Source of the DNA: Tolypeutes matacus
Lineage: Eukaryota; Chordata; Mammalia; Cingulata; Chlamyphoridae
Reading direction: 5' to 3'
Length of the DNA stretch: 64,000 bases
Assembly (NCBI GenBank): GCA_026826555.1
Contig: JAKSZT010054570.1
Span: 1,485,261 to 1,549,260, forward strand
Part shown: positions 11,640-23,944 of the stretch, in pieces
How positions within the stretch are numbered: position 1 is the first letter of the stretch
Layout: each line of letters opens with the position of its first letter
Notes under the pieces: model-generated
Databases searched by the model: none
Told to the model about the DNA's origin: nothing
What the model saw: only the letters and a program-made list of their open reading frames with translations
Translations under genes and position numbers: made by a program

Positions 11640-13030
11640 AAAAAACACATGGTCAATATAAACATGAGAAAGGGTATGTGTGTATATATATATATGACCT
11701 TGGAAAAACTGAATAAATATATGAAAAATAATAAGTTCATACGTAAATTGCACTCTATATCACTAGGTGCAAAATAAATTGAAGATGAAAATGTAAAAAA
11801 AACTGGAATAAAATATATGTGACTATATAATTTTGGATCTTGCATCATATAAGGTCTTAATAAAAATGACCTCCGAGCAAGCACAGAAAGAAGGAATTGG
11901 CTGTCACAAATACCTAAAAATAAAAGGAAAATCAAAATTTAGAAACAAATAAACTAAGAAAGTACTGGCAACATATACTCTAAACCAAATATTAACATCC
12001 AAAAAAATGATCAGCACCTATTTCAAAATAGCAAATTTAAATTTATCTGCCCCAGTTAGCAGAGAAATGTAAGCTCAGTGCAATTCCACTTTCACCTATT
12101 AAATTGATCAGTCAAATGTACAACTAATAGAGGCTAATATTCAGTCTTGGTGAAGAGATGGAGAAAGAGATACTCAAATATTGATGATGAGATGGTCAAT
12201 TGATAGAGCTTTTATGGAATAGAATATCACAAATCTTTAAAACAAGCATAACCTTTACAGTAGTAGTTCTACTTCAAGGAATTTCTCATGATAAAAATGC
12301 TAAGGAAACATGCCAAGATTTAGTTACAAGTACATTTGTAACAATGGTGTTTATAATTGCTCTGAGGTGGTTCGGAGCTAAGTAACTCAGAAAAACATGT
12401 TCTTAAGCTTAATCCTTTCCTGTGGACCCTAGTAAATAGGTCCTTTTGGTGAAGTTATTTCAGTTAAGGTGTAGCCCAGGATGTATCTTAATCCTATTAC
12501 TGAAGACCTTATAGAGAAAGTCACACAGAGAGAAAAAAAAGTCACAGAGGGGGCAGCCAGAAGCTGAAAGTCAATGGAACCTGGAAAAGAAGGGAGAGGC
12601 CACCATGTGCATTGAGGAGCCAAGGACCAAGTCTCACTGGCAGCCAGCCCATAATGCCAGACTTTGGGAATAAAATATCGCCTTCATGATGCCTTGATCT
12701 GGACTTCTCCTAGCCTCAAAACCATAAGCCAATAAATTCCCATTATTTAAGCCAACCCATTGCATGGTATTTGCTCTAGCAATGAGGAAACTAAAACAAG
12801 CTCTAAATTAGAACAAACTAAACATCTAACAATTGTGAATTCGTTAAATAGCTTATGGTTTATCCATGTGATTCAAACAGCCATTAAAAACAATTACAGA
12901 CTAGGTATTAGATGATATGGAGGAACTATTATTAATTTTGTTAAGGGTGATAATGGATTGTGGTTATGTTTTCTTTAATGTTCTTAATGTTAGAGACATA
13001 TCAAGAAATAGGAGAAATAATAAAATTTCT
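11640..13030 (+). mobile_element. Old L1 3' region (ORF2 C-terminus and 3'-UTR), interrupted
   Basis: Heavily decayed L1 in sense orientation. It reads through an ORF2 C-terminal region (GGCAACATATACTCTAAACC; AAAAAAATGATCAGC) to a 3' portion with AACAATTGTGAATTCG and GGTTATGTTTTC. The solo LTR at 12364-12799 splits it, and removing the LTR restores continuity across one copy of GCTCT. Subfamily not assigned. All small frames inside are remnants or chance. Confidence 0.7.
12364..12799 (+). mobile_element. Solo LTR, MaLR/ERVL-like, with GCTCT TSD
   Basis: The 436-bp element is bracketed by the 5-mer GCTCT (12359-12363 and 12800-12804). It aligns by eye along its length with the element at 41542-41969: GGTGGTT...GGAGCT start, TTCCTGTGG, GTTATTTCAGTTAAGGTGT, CACCATGTGC, GCCTTGAT, then a polyadenylation signal in CAATAAATTCCCATTATTTA and a GGAAACTAAAACA 3' end. 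A 5-bp TSD with a single AATAAA about 70 bp before the end is typical of an LTR. The 3' end resembles MaLR LTRs. No internal retroviral sequence is present, so it is a recombined solo copy. Confidence 0.85.
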
Positions 13031-13119
13031 TTACTTGGATTGCTTTAAAAGACCCCAGAAGTTTCCTGGTACAGGAAAACTTTATGTGGATAAGATTGGT
13101 GAAAGAAAGTCAGAGTCAC

Positions 13120-13265
13120 TATACTCACATCCTTCTCTGTGGTTCATGCTATGTGACTCTGGGTACGTTACTTAACTTTTCAGTGCTGTAGCCCCCATGT
13201 GGCATGGGAATAATAATAGAATCTATTTCTTCCACTGTTTGGGGCCTGAATAATACAATGAAAGT
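13120..13265 (+). repeat. MIR SINE
   Basis: Sense MIR: GCTATGTGACTCTGGGTACG, TTACTTAACTTTTCAG and GGGAATAATAATAGAATC in order. Confidence 0.8.
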
Positions 13266-14714
13266 GTAGGGCTTCACACAGTGTCTTTTCCCCAGCATCT
13301 GGAAAGAGCACCAAGTTCAAAGCAGATGCTCAGTGAGACTCGTGGAGAACTAAAGAGCCATTAGCCAGCATTACTACTGTGGCTCTGAAAGGTTGTACAG
13401 TTAGCTCTTTTCTTCCAACAGAGGCCTGAATTTCACTTTGGGGCGGGGCCAGTGAAGCCTGGTTGGACAGAACCCCAAAGAGCAGAACCCCTGGCACTCA
13501 GGAGGGAGCCAGACGTTCCAGCAAGGAGGGCAACTTGATGAGTTAAGAATGTATTTGAGAGCAGAGAAGAAAAAAAATCCTTCTACAAGTTTGCCTCAAG
13601 ATTTCTCTGTTGCTTGTAATAATTCAAAAGGCAGTAGAGATAGGGCAGTTTGGTGAGGATATGAACCCAGAGACTGATTTCAGAGCCTGCTCTCTAAGCC
13701 ACCCATCCCTTCCTGGAAGCCCTAACCTACTCTTGTTTATCCTTTCTGAAAATCACTTTCATTTAATTAGGACCTTTAGTGCCGAATGCAAAAGACTGAC
13801 TAATATGGAAATCAGCTAATATGGTCTCTTGACCTAGGGGTAGCCCTAGTCCACAGCTTTGCTCCAGGTCCTTGCAGGAAAATTTACCCTGCAGTTATTT
13901 TCCAGCTAAAGTGTATCTACTCCCTCTCTTTTCCAATCAGATCTTCACTCAGGGGGCATGTCTTAATCAATGAAAAGAATTATGTGGTTGGATGGGAGGG
14001 TGGATGAAGACTAGACAGCAGCAATTTTTGGTCTGTTTCAAATTAGACTTAATAAAACACATGCTTGTAGCAGATGAGCATAGAAAGAAAGGAGGCAAAA
14101 TTATTCTCATCTAAAATATTCTAACATCTAAAACATTGGGTAATTAGACAGATGGTGAGACAAGCTGGGGTGGGGAGATTTGGTTCTTTCATTTCTATGT
14201 GGGTATGTAATATCCTCAGCATGAAACTCCTATTTTTTTTCATTAATAAATACTGCTGACTTGAACCAGTTGCCTGTCATAGAAGAAACGCTGCCCAACT
14301 TTTTAGCTTTCATCATTCCCTCATTCTTGGGAATATATATTTTTTAAATTAGAGGAAATATTTCATTTTTACAAATAATCTAGGACTGTGGTGTTCAAGG
14401 CTGTTTTCCAGTTTCCAATCCTCCATCTGCATCTTCTGAATGCCAGACACATCCTTAATCTGTAGGGAAAGAGTAACAAGGACCCTGGGAATGGCCAATG
14501 TAAGGAAATTGGTGCAGGAAAACTTTATCATCCAGAACTACTGACAGCACCTTGGACAATATAATCAAGAGTGACTCTCCTGGTTACTGTGCTTTTGACT
14601 CCAGTAACTGTCCTTTTCCAGATAAATAGAATCTGATGTCTGTATTACCAAGCATCCTCCCTGAAGCCAAGGGGCAAGATGAGGGAGAATGGTAGGGACA
14701 GTAAGATCATTTTG
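13266..14714. other. Unassigned DNA
   Basis: Mostly unrecognised. A weak antisense MIR trace may lie at 13630-13710 (GATATGAACCCAGAGACTG). Three 60-70-codon frames here show no domain. Confidence 0.4.
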
Positions 14715-14890
14715 GCTTTGGACTTGGTTCTTACATGAACTAACTGTACACATTGACCTCTTTTAGCTTCAATCTCGTTATCTGTAAAATAAAATAAGAG
14801 TTATATTGCTATGAGGATTAGATATCAAATGTGTTAAATGCATATGACTATGTCTGACACATAGAGATACCCAATGAGTGATAAGGTGCT
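14715..14890 (+). repeat. MIR SINE
   Basis: Sense MIR 3' half: AATCTCGTTATCTGTAAAAT, GCTATGAGGATTAGATA and GTCTGACACATAGAGATACC. The 5' part is poorly preserved. Confidence 0.75.
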
Positions 14891-15689
14891 TGGAAAACAG
14901 CAGAGGGCCCTAGGTTGGGGTGATGAGTACAAATTGCAAGGCTCTCAGCTCTTAGATATTGATGTATAACTGAGAAATGCCAATATTTCATTAGCCTACT
15001 GTCTAATTAGGATTTTTTTCAGCTTCAAGTTACAGAATATCTAACTAAAAGTGGCTTTGAGTAGAGGTTCGTTATCTCACATCAAAAGAAGTTTGGTGGT
15101 AATCAGTTCAAGGATTTGGTCAGCCCCTCAAAATGCCATACACCTCTATTTACAGCTCCATATATAAGATAGGGGGCTTGTCCCTAAATTTCTCTCCTCA
15201 GGCTTAAGGTGATTATACCAGGTTCACGCAGGGCAGTCTGGAGGCAGGGAGAAAATGGATCTTCTCCAAGTAAATCTGTTTTGTTGTTGTTGTTGTTTGT
15301 CAAGAAGGAACATTTTTCTCAAAGGATCCCAACAGAATTTCCCTTGACTTGTTGGCTGTTACTTGATCAATTGTCCATCTCTAAATTGTCACGATGGACT
15401 TGGACAAATCATGATTTGTTCCAGGTGCTTGACTCAACTTTTCTGTTCAACTTACCACAGACACCTGGAAAAAACTATGGTCGTACTTTCAAGGAAGAAG
15501 GCAGAGAATAGCACCCAGCATGATCTGCCCCAGCCCACCCAGAATTTAGCAGCTGGGCAAACCAAAGTCCTCAGAAAGTTGCATGTAGCTGGAGGTCAGC
15601 AAATGGTTGTTACAAGTGCAGGCCTTAGAACTGAGATTACAAGTAAGCAATATTGGTGTTGGAGAACCAGAAAGATGCTACTTCATACA
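14891..15689. other. Unassigned DNA, possible ancient repeat
   Basis: The part at 15015-15200 (TTCAAGTTACAGAATATC, then GTTATCTCACATCAAAAG) looks like a degraded interspersed repeat but I cannot name it. A (TTG)n run of about six units lies near 15281-15300. Frames of 100 and 121 codons (15209-15511, 15363-15728) overlap each other in different frames, show no domain, and are not called genes. Confidence 0.4.
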
Positions 15690-16250
15690 CTTATATATTC
15701 ACTAGCTATTTATTCAGTATCTATTTGAAACCAGGCACTATATTAGGTGCTCATTGGTGACAGAGGCAGACAAGGTCCCTGTTATTATAGAGTTTATAAT
15801 CGATCTGATTCTAAATTACAGACAAAATGGGATTTTGCTATGTGCCAGTCATTCAGCTGGGGCTTATTGATCCACTGGCTCCTGCGTGGAAACTGGGGGG
15901 AAGGACAGGGTATTAGAGAAATTACATCGAGCCCACCTTTAAAAAGTGTACATCCCACTAAAAGAGGTAAGAAGTATACATGAAGAGCTATGAGATAAGA
16001 AAGGGGAGGATTCAATGAACACAGCTATTCCTGGCATTTAATGGGTCTTGGATAACGTAACAATTGCCAAGGGTAGCTCATGTAATTAGGAGAGGAGAGT
16101 GTGCATGGAACACTAGGAAAGGTTTTCTCAAGGTGGCATTTGACCCAGGCCTTGAAGTAGAGAAAGAGATTTGAATTTGCAGAGTGGGCAGAAAGACCAT
16201 TTTAGTTAGGCAGAGCAAAGGAAGAGCAGGAAAAAATACACATATGCAAT
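15690..16250 (-). mobile_element. L2 3' region, antisense
   Basis: Reverse-complement L2: TATTTATTCAGTATCTATTT, then CCAGGCACTATATTAGGTGC, ACAAGGTCCCTGTTAT, and further on CATTTGACCCAGGCCTTGAA and GTGGGCAGAAAGACC. This order corresponds to the L2 3' tail read backwards. Frames of 73-85 codons in it are chance. Confidence 0.85.
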
Positions 16251-17675
16251 CATAGGAGCTCCATGTAACTGTAGCAGAGGTGTGAGGTGGGGACTCGTGT
16301 AGGTAGCTTCAGAAGGGAATTTGACCTTTTTATTATAGAGATTGAGGAACCAGGACATCCATACAGAATAAATTTCACTATAGTCCTCTTTTCCATCATC
16401 ACCTCCCAAAAAGGAAATTTGAGAGAAAACTGAAATATACACAGTATAATAAAAGTGCCCCATTATAATTCCAAAGTTATTTTAGTAGTTTAAAAACATT
16501 TTGTTTAGTTTAGTTTGCTTTTAAATATATATATATCCTGCTTGGTATATTTAGAATTGTAAAGTCCATGAAGATTTTTGGAAGAAATAAGAAAATTTCT
16601 TGTGTTTAGGAATCATCTCAAACACTTCTCTAGGTTTTCTGTCCCCCAAGGTCTCACATTTTTTAGTCTAAAGTAATGTCATTTACAGGGAGATAATTTA
16701 GGCCATATTGGTTAAAATGCTGTTTCCCCAAATATTTCAAAATTCTATGTATGTGTAGTAATGCCTATATAGAGGCTCACAGAGGCCCAGATGCCACATT
16801 TGTGAAGTCACTTATGTTAACACTAATGGACATGGATTTGGGCTAAATCATTACTCCGTATGCCCCAGGCACAAGCCAACTTTGCATATGTCCACTGTCT
16901 TCACCTGAATTTCTCAGATGCTGGGCCCAGGGAGTCATCCTTCTCAGAAGAGTGAGACAATAGTGAGGGGCAGAAATGAGGCCATTCTAATGAGTCCTTG
17001 CTTAAATCCATACTTTACCTGGGACTACCTGCAGGTGTATGCTAATTGTCCCTGGTTCTTCATCAATCTCACATGCACCTTGGACTCTGATTCTCCTGCT
17101 GAGCTATAGGAAGGCCCATCCATCTTAAATTCATCTGTCTAATGCCCACTTTGTTCCAGAAACTCTTTAAAGCAGCTTGCAAGATATAGAAAATGTAACA
17201 GGTAACAAATACTTGACATATTGGTAAAAGGAGATAGAAAAAAATAAGGTGTGTGCCATAAAGTAGAGCCAGGAAGGTAACAAAAAATATATACTGACTC
17301 GACTTAGGTAAGCACAGGACACATATTTGAGTCTAAGCTTTACAACAGCCACCTTGAAAAGAGAAATCTGATCCTTCACACATTTTTCAGTTTCTACAAG
17401 CCAGCAAATGTGACTAACGTTAACATATAGCACAAAAATATTTATCATTGAGGTCTGGAGATAGATGGTTCCAGAGTTTGTTCAGTAGCTCAATAAAATC
17501 ATATGAAGGGCTATTGCTCAAGATAAATATATCTATTCTGAGAATTAAGGTCAGATGAGAATTGCTCCCAGGAATATTGTAAGGAAAGCACTATGAAAAA
17601 TGAGGACAATATGAAATTAACCCTGCAAGATCCATTTTAGATTTCTAACCTCCAGAATTGTAAGATGTTAAGTCT
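16251..17675. other. Unassigned DNA
   Basis: No element recognised over about 1.4 kb upstream of the full-length L1. A 93-codon minus frame (17167-17448) is rich in Leu, Tyr and Phe and has no recognisable family; likely chance in AT-rich DNA. Confidence 0.4.
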
Positions 17676-18619
17676 GGGAAGATGGAGGATTAGAGAAGTG
17701 GAGGGATCACTTCTCTCCCAGAAAAAATAGCTAGAGGACGGATGGAGACTGTCTGGAGGGCTGCTCTGGGGCTCAGGACACCAGGGGAAGGCAGGACACT
17801 ATCCAGAAGTAAGGGAGGCAAAGGAAAGAAGTCTTAGTTTACAGAAGATCCTGGGAGTACAGCTGCAAAAACAGCAGCAGGTGCATATCCGCCCACCTAT
17901 GGAGCAAATAGCTATGGACTGCAGCGGCTGTGAACTTCAATGGCTGCTCACTAAGGGAGTTGCAGGGGTCCTCTTCCCCAAGAAAGGAGAGAGGGAGGGA
18001 CACAGCCTACAGAAAATTCAGATTTTGGCCAGGGAACTTGGTCTTCTGCTTTAGAGGGGTCACACACTTCCAGGCTGGGTGGGGCTGCCATTGTTTGCCC
18101 TGAGAGCCAGTAAGGAGCTAAAGATAAACTGCCTTCTCAAACACCCTCCCTCCTGCCCAGGGCTGGTTGCTGAGGAGGCAGAGGGAGGGAGGGTGTAGCT
18201 GATCAAGGGTGGAGAACAGCCTCTGAGAAAGTTTGTTTGTGAGGCTTGGCCAGCCCTGTGAACATTTTCTGCATAGCCCACCCACCTGAGGAGTTACATG
18301 GAATGTAACTCACCCCCTAGCATCTGGGGTCTGAGCTGAGTGGTCTTCCAAAGAGTGCCATCTCCTGGCCAGACCAGAAAAGTATATGAAAAAGGAAAAA
18401 TAATAAATAAATAAAAGATGCAAGCAGGTGCCTTTACTGCCACGCTTTCCAAGGTCCTTGGAAACTCACCTGCACCCTATTACTGGGTCCTTAGCCCTGG
18501 ACAGAGCAGTTAAACAGGGGCAATCCTAAATATCTAGAACAAGTTGTACCAAGAGTCAAAGAACAGGATAGCACACAGCTACTTAACAGTAAATCCCTAG
18601 GCAAGTAAGAGAAACTGAA

Positions 18620-19639
18620 CATGAGTAAACTCAACATCAGAATCAAATCATAGATGTCAGCAAAAAAATTACAAGCCATACAAAGAAAAAGGAAGCTATG
18701 ACTCAGGCAAAGGAACAAATCAAAGCTCCAGATAAGACAAAGGACTTGAAACAGCTAATCAATGAGGTTCATATAAATCTCCTAAATCAAATCATGGAGT
18801 TATAAGACAACATGACTAAAGAAATAAAAGACATTAAGAAGCCACTGAGTGAGCACAAAGAAAAATTTTAAATCTTGGATAGAAGAATAACAGAGCTTAA
18901 AGGAATGAAAGACAAAATAAGTGAGATTAAAAATATAATAGAAGCACATAGCAGCAGATTTGAAGACATGGAAGAAAGAATCAGTGATATAGAGGAAAGA
19001 GCAGCTGAAATTGAAGAGGAAGAAGAGCAGAGAGAGAAAAGAATAGGAAAAAAATGAGCAGAGGCTCAAGGAGTTGAATGATAATATGAAGCACACAAAC
19101 ACACATGTTATGGGAGTTCCAGAAGGAGACAAGAAGGGAAAATGGGCAGAAAGAATATTTGAGGAAACAATGGCCACAAATTTCCCAACTCTCATGAAAG
19201 AGATAAATATACATGTCCAGGAAGCACAGCATACTCCAATTTGAATAAATCCAAGTAAACCTATCCCAAGATATGCAGAATGCCAAATGCCAAAGAGAAA
19301 GCAGCAAGGAATAAGTGAAGCATCACATACAAAAGACATCTAATAAGACTTAGTGCAGATTTCTCTTCAGGAACCATGGAGGCAAGAAGGCAGTGGTTTG
19401 ATATAACTAAGGTACTGAAAAAGAAAAACTGCCAGCCAAGAATTCTTTATCCAGCAAAACTGACCTTCAAATATGATAGTGAGCTTAAAATATTCACAGA
19501 TAAACAGAAACCAAGAGAGTTCATAAACAAGAATCCAGCTCTGCAGGAAATACTGAAGGGAGTTCTGCAGCCAGAAAAGACAAGACAAGAAAGAGAGCTT
19601 GGAGGAGAGTGTAGAAGTGAAGACTATCAGAAAGAATAA
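18620..19639 (+). pseudogene. L1 ORF1 pseudogene
   Basis: L1 ORF1 encodes an RNA-binding trimeric coiled-coil chaperone that packages L1 RNA. Here a charged coiled-coil region is readable at 18875-19057 (ERISDIEERAAEIEEEEEQR). The C-terminal domain is readable at 19376-19639 (LKKKNCQPRILYPAKLTFKY, then KNPALQEILKGVLQ), finishing at a stop at 19637-19639. The RRM region between is broken by stops and frame changes, for example the stop after residue 60 of the coiled-coil frame. The start is inferred from the ATG context near 18620 and is uncertain. Confidence 0.85.
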
Positions 19640-19697
19640 CCAAAAAGGTAAAAAGATGGACAAAAAAGATATGAAATATGGAAGCCATAGGATAAAA

Positions 19698-22600
19698 TGG
19701 CTGAAGCAGGTAATGCCTTTACAGTAATAACATTGAATGTTAATGGATTAAACTCCCCAACAAAAAGACATAGGCTAGCAGAATGTATTTAAAAAAACAA
19801 ACAAACAAAAAAACCCATGAGCCATATGTTGCCTACGAGAGACTCACCTTAGACCCAGGGATACAAATCAGCTGAAAGCAAAAGGTTGGAAAAAGATGCT
19901 TCATACAAATAGTAACCAAAAGAGAGCAGGGTTAGTTATCCTGGTGTCAGACAAAACAGACTTTAAATGCAAAAAAATAATGAGATGCAGAAGACTATTA
20001 TAAAAAAATAAAAGGAACAATCCACCAGGAAGGAGTAAAAGTCATAAATATCTATGCACCTAACCAGGTGCCCCAAAACAACATGAGACAAACTCTGGCA
20101 AAACAGAAAGGCAAAATAGATGTCTCTACAATAATAGTTGGAGACTTCAACACACACATCAATAGAAAGAACAACTAGACAGAAGATTGGGAATGAAACA
20201 GAGAACTTGAACAATATGATAAATAAGCTGGACCTGACAGACATTTACAGAATCCCAAATCAGCAGGTTATACATTCTTCTCAGGTGATCATGGATCCTT
20301 CTCCGGGATAGATCACATGTTGGGCCACAACAGAGCTCTCAATAAATTCAACAAGATTGAAATTATGCAAAGCAACTTCTCTGATCATAATGGAATGAAG
20401 CAGAAAATCAATAATAGATGGGAAAAGGGAAATGTCACAAATATATGGAGGCTAAACAACACATTTCTAAACAATCAGTGGGTCAAAGAAGAAATTGCAA
20501 GAGAAATTAGTAGATATCTTGAGACGAATGAAAATGAGAACACAATATATCAAAACTTATGGGATAGGGAACCAATGTGGCTCAGTGGTTGAGTGCCAGC
20601 TTCCCACATATGAGGTCCCTGGCCCTGGTACCTCAAAAAAAAAAAAAAACTTATGGGATACAAGGAAGGCAGTGCTGAGAGTGAAAATTATAGACCTAAA
20701 TGCCTATATTAGAGAAGAAGAAAGAACTAAATCAAAGAACTAACTGAGCAACTGGAGAAACTAGGAAAAGAACAGCAAACCAATCCCAAAGTAAGAAGAA
20801 AGAAAGAAATAACAAATATTAGAGCAGAAATAAATGAAATTGAGAACAAAAACAATAAAGAAAATCAACAAGACCAAAAGCTGGTTCTTTGAGAAGATCA
20901 ATAAAATTGACAAACCCCTCACTAGACTAACAAAGAAAAAAAGAGAGAAGATGCAAATAAATACAATTAGAAATGAAAGGGGGGAAATTACAAATGACCT
21001 CACAGAAATAAAAAGAATCATAAGAGGATATTATGAGAAACTATATGCCAACAAACTAGACAACCTGGATGAAATGGACAAATTTCTAGAAACTCATAAC
21101 CAACCTACACTGACACAACAAGAAATACAAGAACTTAACAAACCAATCACAATTAAGGAGATTGAATCCGTCATCAAAAATCTCCCAGCAAAGGAAAGTC
21201 CAAGACCAGATGGCTTCACAGGTGAGTTCTACCAAGCATTTCTAAAAGAATTAACACAAATCCTGTTTAAACTCTTCCAAAAAATTGAAGAGAAGGGAAA
21301 ATTACCCAACACATTTTATGAAGCCAATATCACCCTAATACCAAAGCCAGATAAAGATTCCACAAGAAAAGAAAATTACAGACCAATCTCTCTCATGAAC
21401 ATAGATGCAAAAATTCTCAACAAAATACTTGCAAATCGAATCCAACAGCCTATCAAAAGACTTATACATCACGACCAAGTGGGATTTATTCCTGGTATGC
21501 AAGGCTGGTTCAACATAAGAAAATCAATCAATGTAATACACCACATTAACAAGTTGAAGGAAAAAAACCACATGATCATCTCAATAGATGCAGAAAAGAC
21601 ATTCGACAAAATCCAACATCCTTTTTTGATAAAAATGCTTCAAAAGATAGGAATAAAAGGAAAATTCCTCAATATGATAAAAGGCATATATGAAAAACCC
21701 ACAGCCAACATCATACTCAATGGGGAAAGGTTGAAAGCTTTCCCCCTAAGATCAGGAACAAGACAAGGATGCCCACTGTCACCATTGTTATTCAACATTG
21801 TACTAGAAGTTCTAGCTAGGGCAATTAGAAAAGACAAAAAAATTAAAGGAGTCCAAATAAGAAAAGAGGAAGTAAAACTCTCACTTTTTTGCGGATGACA
21901 TGATCCTGTATTTAGAAAATCCTCAAGTATCCACAACAAAGCTACTTGAACTAATAAATGAGTTCGGCAAAGTGGCAGGATATAAGATCAACACGCAAAA
22001 AACAGTAATGTTTTTGTACACTAGTACTGAACAATCTGAGGAGGAAATCAGGAAGAAAATTCCATTTTCAATAGCAACAAAAAGACTCAAATACCTAGGA
22101 GTTAATTTAACCAAGGAAGTACGGGACCTATATGCAGAAAACTACAAAACAATGCTAAAAGAAATTTAAAAAGACCTAAACAAATGGAAAGACATTCCGT
22201 GTTCATGGATTGGAAGAATAAATATCGTGAAGATGTCAATCTTGCCCAAACTGATTTATAGATTCAATAAAATACCAATCAAAATCCCAACAGCTTACTT
22301 TACAGAATTAGAGAAGGCAATTACCAAATTCATCTGGAAGGGTAAGTGCACCCGAATAGCCAAAAGTATTCTAAAAAAGAAGAGCAATGTGGGAGGAATT
22401 TCACTGCCTGACCTTGAAACATATTACAAAGCTACAGTGGTCAAAACAGCATGGTACTTGCATAAAGATAGAAATATTGATCAGTGGAATAGAATTGAGA
22501 ATCCAGAAATAAACCCTCACTTTTACAGTCAACTGGTTTTTGACAAACCTACCAAGCCCACGCTGATGGGAAAAAAACAGTCTCTTCAACAAATGGTGTT

Positions 22601-23357
22601 GGGAGAACTGGATATCTATAACCAAAAGAATGAAAGAGGACCCCTATCTCACCCCCTATACAAGAATCAACTCAAAATGGATCAAAGATCTAAATATAAA
22701 AGCCAGGACCATAAAACTACTAGAAGAAAATGTAGGGAAACATCTTCAAGACCTTGTAGTAGGTGGTGGTTTCTTGGACTTCACACCCAAAGCACGTGCA
22801 ACAAAAGAAAAAGTAGATAAATTGGACCTCCTCAAAATTAAACACTTTTGCACCTCACAGGACTTTGTCAGAAGGGTGAAAAGGCAGCCGACTCAATGGG
22901 AAAAAATATTTGGAAATCACATATCTGATAAGGGTTTAATATCCAGGATATATAAAGAGATGTTACAGCTCAACAATAAAAAGACAAATGACCCAAATAA
23001 AAATGGGCCAAAGACTTGAATAGACATTTCTCCAAAGAAGAAATACAAATGGCAAAAAAACACATGAAGAAATGCTCAACATCACTCATGATTAGGGAAA
23101 TGCAAATCAAAACTACCATGAGATATCATTTCACACCTATCAGAATGGCCACTATTAAAAAGACAGAGAACTACAAGTGTTGGAGAGGATGTGGAGAGAT
23201 AGGAACACTTCTTCACTGTTGGTGCGAATGCAGGATGGTACAACCACTATGGAGGACTGTTTGGCAGTTCCTAAAGAAGTTGAATATAGACTTGCCACAT
23301 GACCCTGCAATACCACTACTGGGTATATACCCAGAAGAACTGAGAGCAGTGACATGA
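19698..23357 (+). pseudogene. L1 ORF2 pseudogene (endonuclease, reverse transcriptase)
   Basis: ORF2 supplies endonuclease and reverse transcriptase activities. The ATG at 19698 opens an endonuclease start (TLNVNGLNSPTKRHRL), which hits a stop within about 35 codons; a GDFNTHI endonuclease motif follows near 20141. The best-preserved block is the 354-codon frame at 20834-21898, with RT landmarks [40 protein letters not shown] and [18 protein letters not shown]. The catalytic FADD box at 21887-21897 is broken by one extra T. The frame then continues at 21900-22169, 22227-22820, 22630-23019 and 23016-23357. The last holds the Cys-rich motif [14 protein letters not shown] and the [10 protein letters not shown] segment. 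Confidence 0.95.
20567..20645 (+). mobile_element. Short tRNA-derived DAS-like SINE in L1 ORF2
   Basis: A 79-bp insert (GGGAACCAATGTGGCTCAGT start, CTGGTACCTC then poly(A)) is bracketed by the perfect 15-mer AAAACTTATGGGATA at 20552-20566 and 20646-20660. TGGCTCAGTGG is an A-box-like pol III promoter element. The unit resembles the tRNA head of the DAS family without its downstream body, like the copy at 30201-30289. It is younger than the L1 it entered. Confidence 0.92.
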
Positions 23358-23641
23358 ACAGACATCTGCACACCAATGTTCATAGCCACATTATTCATCA
23401 TTGCCAAAAGTTAGAAACAACCCAGGTGTCCATCAACAGAAGAATGGATAAACAAACTGTGGTCTATTCACATGATGGAATATTATGCAGCTGTAAGAAG
23501 AAATGAAGTCATAAAGCATATGGCAACATGGATGAATCTGGAGGACATTATGTTGAGTGAAGCAAGCCAGACACAAAAGGACAAATACTGTATGAATGCA
23601 TTACTATGAACCAAATATATTGTGTAATACATTGTTTGATT

Positions 23642-23663
23642 CACACACACACACACACACACA
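23642..23663. repeat. (CA)n microsatellite in L1 3'-UTR
   Basis: Eleven CA units within the L1 3'-UTR. The related 3'-UTR fragment at 50285-50475 lacks the repeat at the matching place. Confidence 0.95.
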
Positions 23664-23944
23664 AAATTTACATGTATCCATTACATTTAATTGAGAAATG
23701 TATATATTTATTCATCTGTGTTTACTTTTTAGTTTTTTATTGCTTATGTTTCCAATTATTAAATGTACAAAATAAAGTTAAAAAAAAAAGGGTTAAAGAA
23801 AAATGAAGTATCAAAAATATATCTCTTCTCCAGCCTTCCTCAATTAAAAGCAAGTGTTTATTTTGTGTGGAAAAAATTATAGAATACTGATCACAGGAAT
23901 AATTTGCCAGTTGCACTGAGTAATTATTGTTCATATACTATAAT

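Larger units (their letters stand above)
17676..23790 (+). mobile_element. L1 retrotransposon, essentially full length, inactive
   Basis: About 6.1 kb with all L1 parts in order. The 5'-UTR begins near 17676 (GGGAAGATGGAGGATTAGAG) and runs to about 18600. ORF1 remains lie at about 18620-19639, ORF2 at 19698-23357, and the 3'-UTR ends at an AATAAA followed by poly(A) near 23770-23790. Both ORFs have several stops and frameshifts, so it cannot move by itself. The SINE at 20567-20645 sits inside ORF2. A clean TSD is not apparent. The 3'-UTR is the same type as the minus-strand fragment at 50285-50475 and differs from the 25977-26607 type, so at least two L1 3'-UTR types are present. Confidence 0.93.

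Noticed and set aside
15209..15728. Two overlapping frames of 100 and 121 codons as a possible exon
   Set aside because: They use different frames, show no family features and include a TTG simple repeat translated as Leu.
18800..19339. 179-codon minus-strand frame, Phe- and Cys-rich, resembling a membrane protein
   Set aside because: It is the antisense of the L1 ORF1 coiled-coil region; AT-rich antisense gives hydrophobic residues.
17676..23790. A TSD GTTAAG / GTTAAAG around the full-length L1
   Set aside because: Too short and imperfect in A-rich flanks to distinguish from chance.
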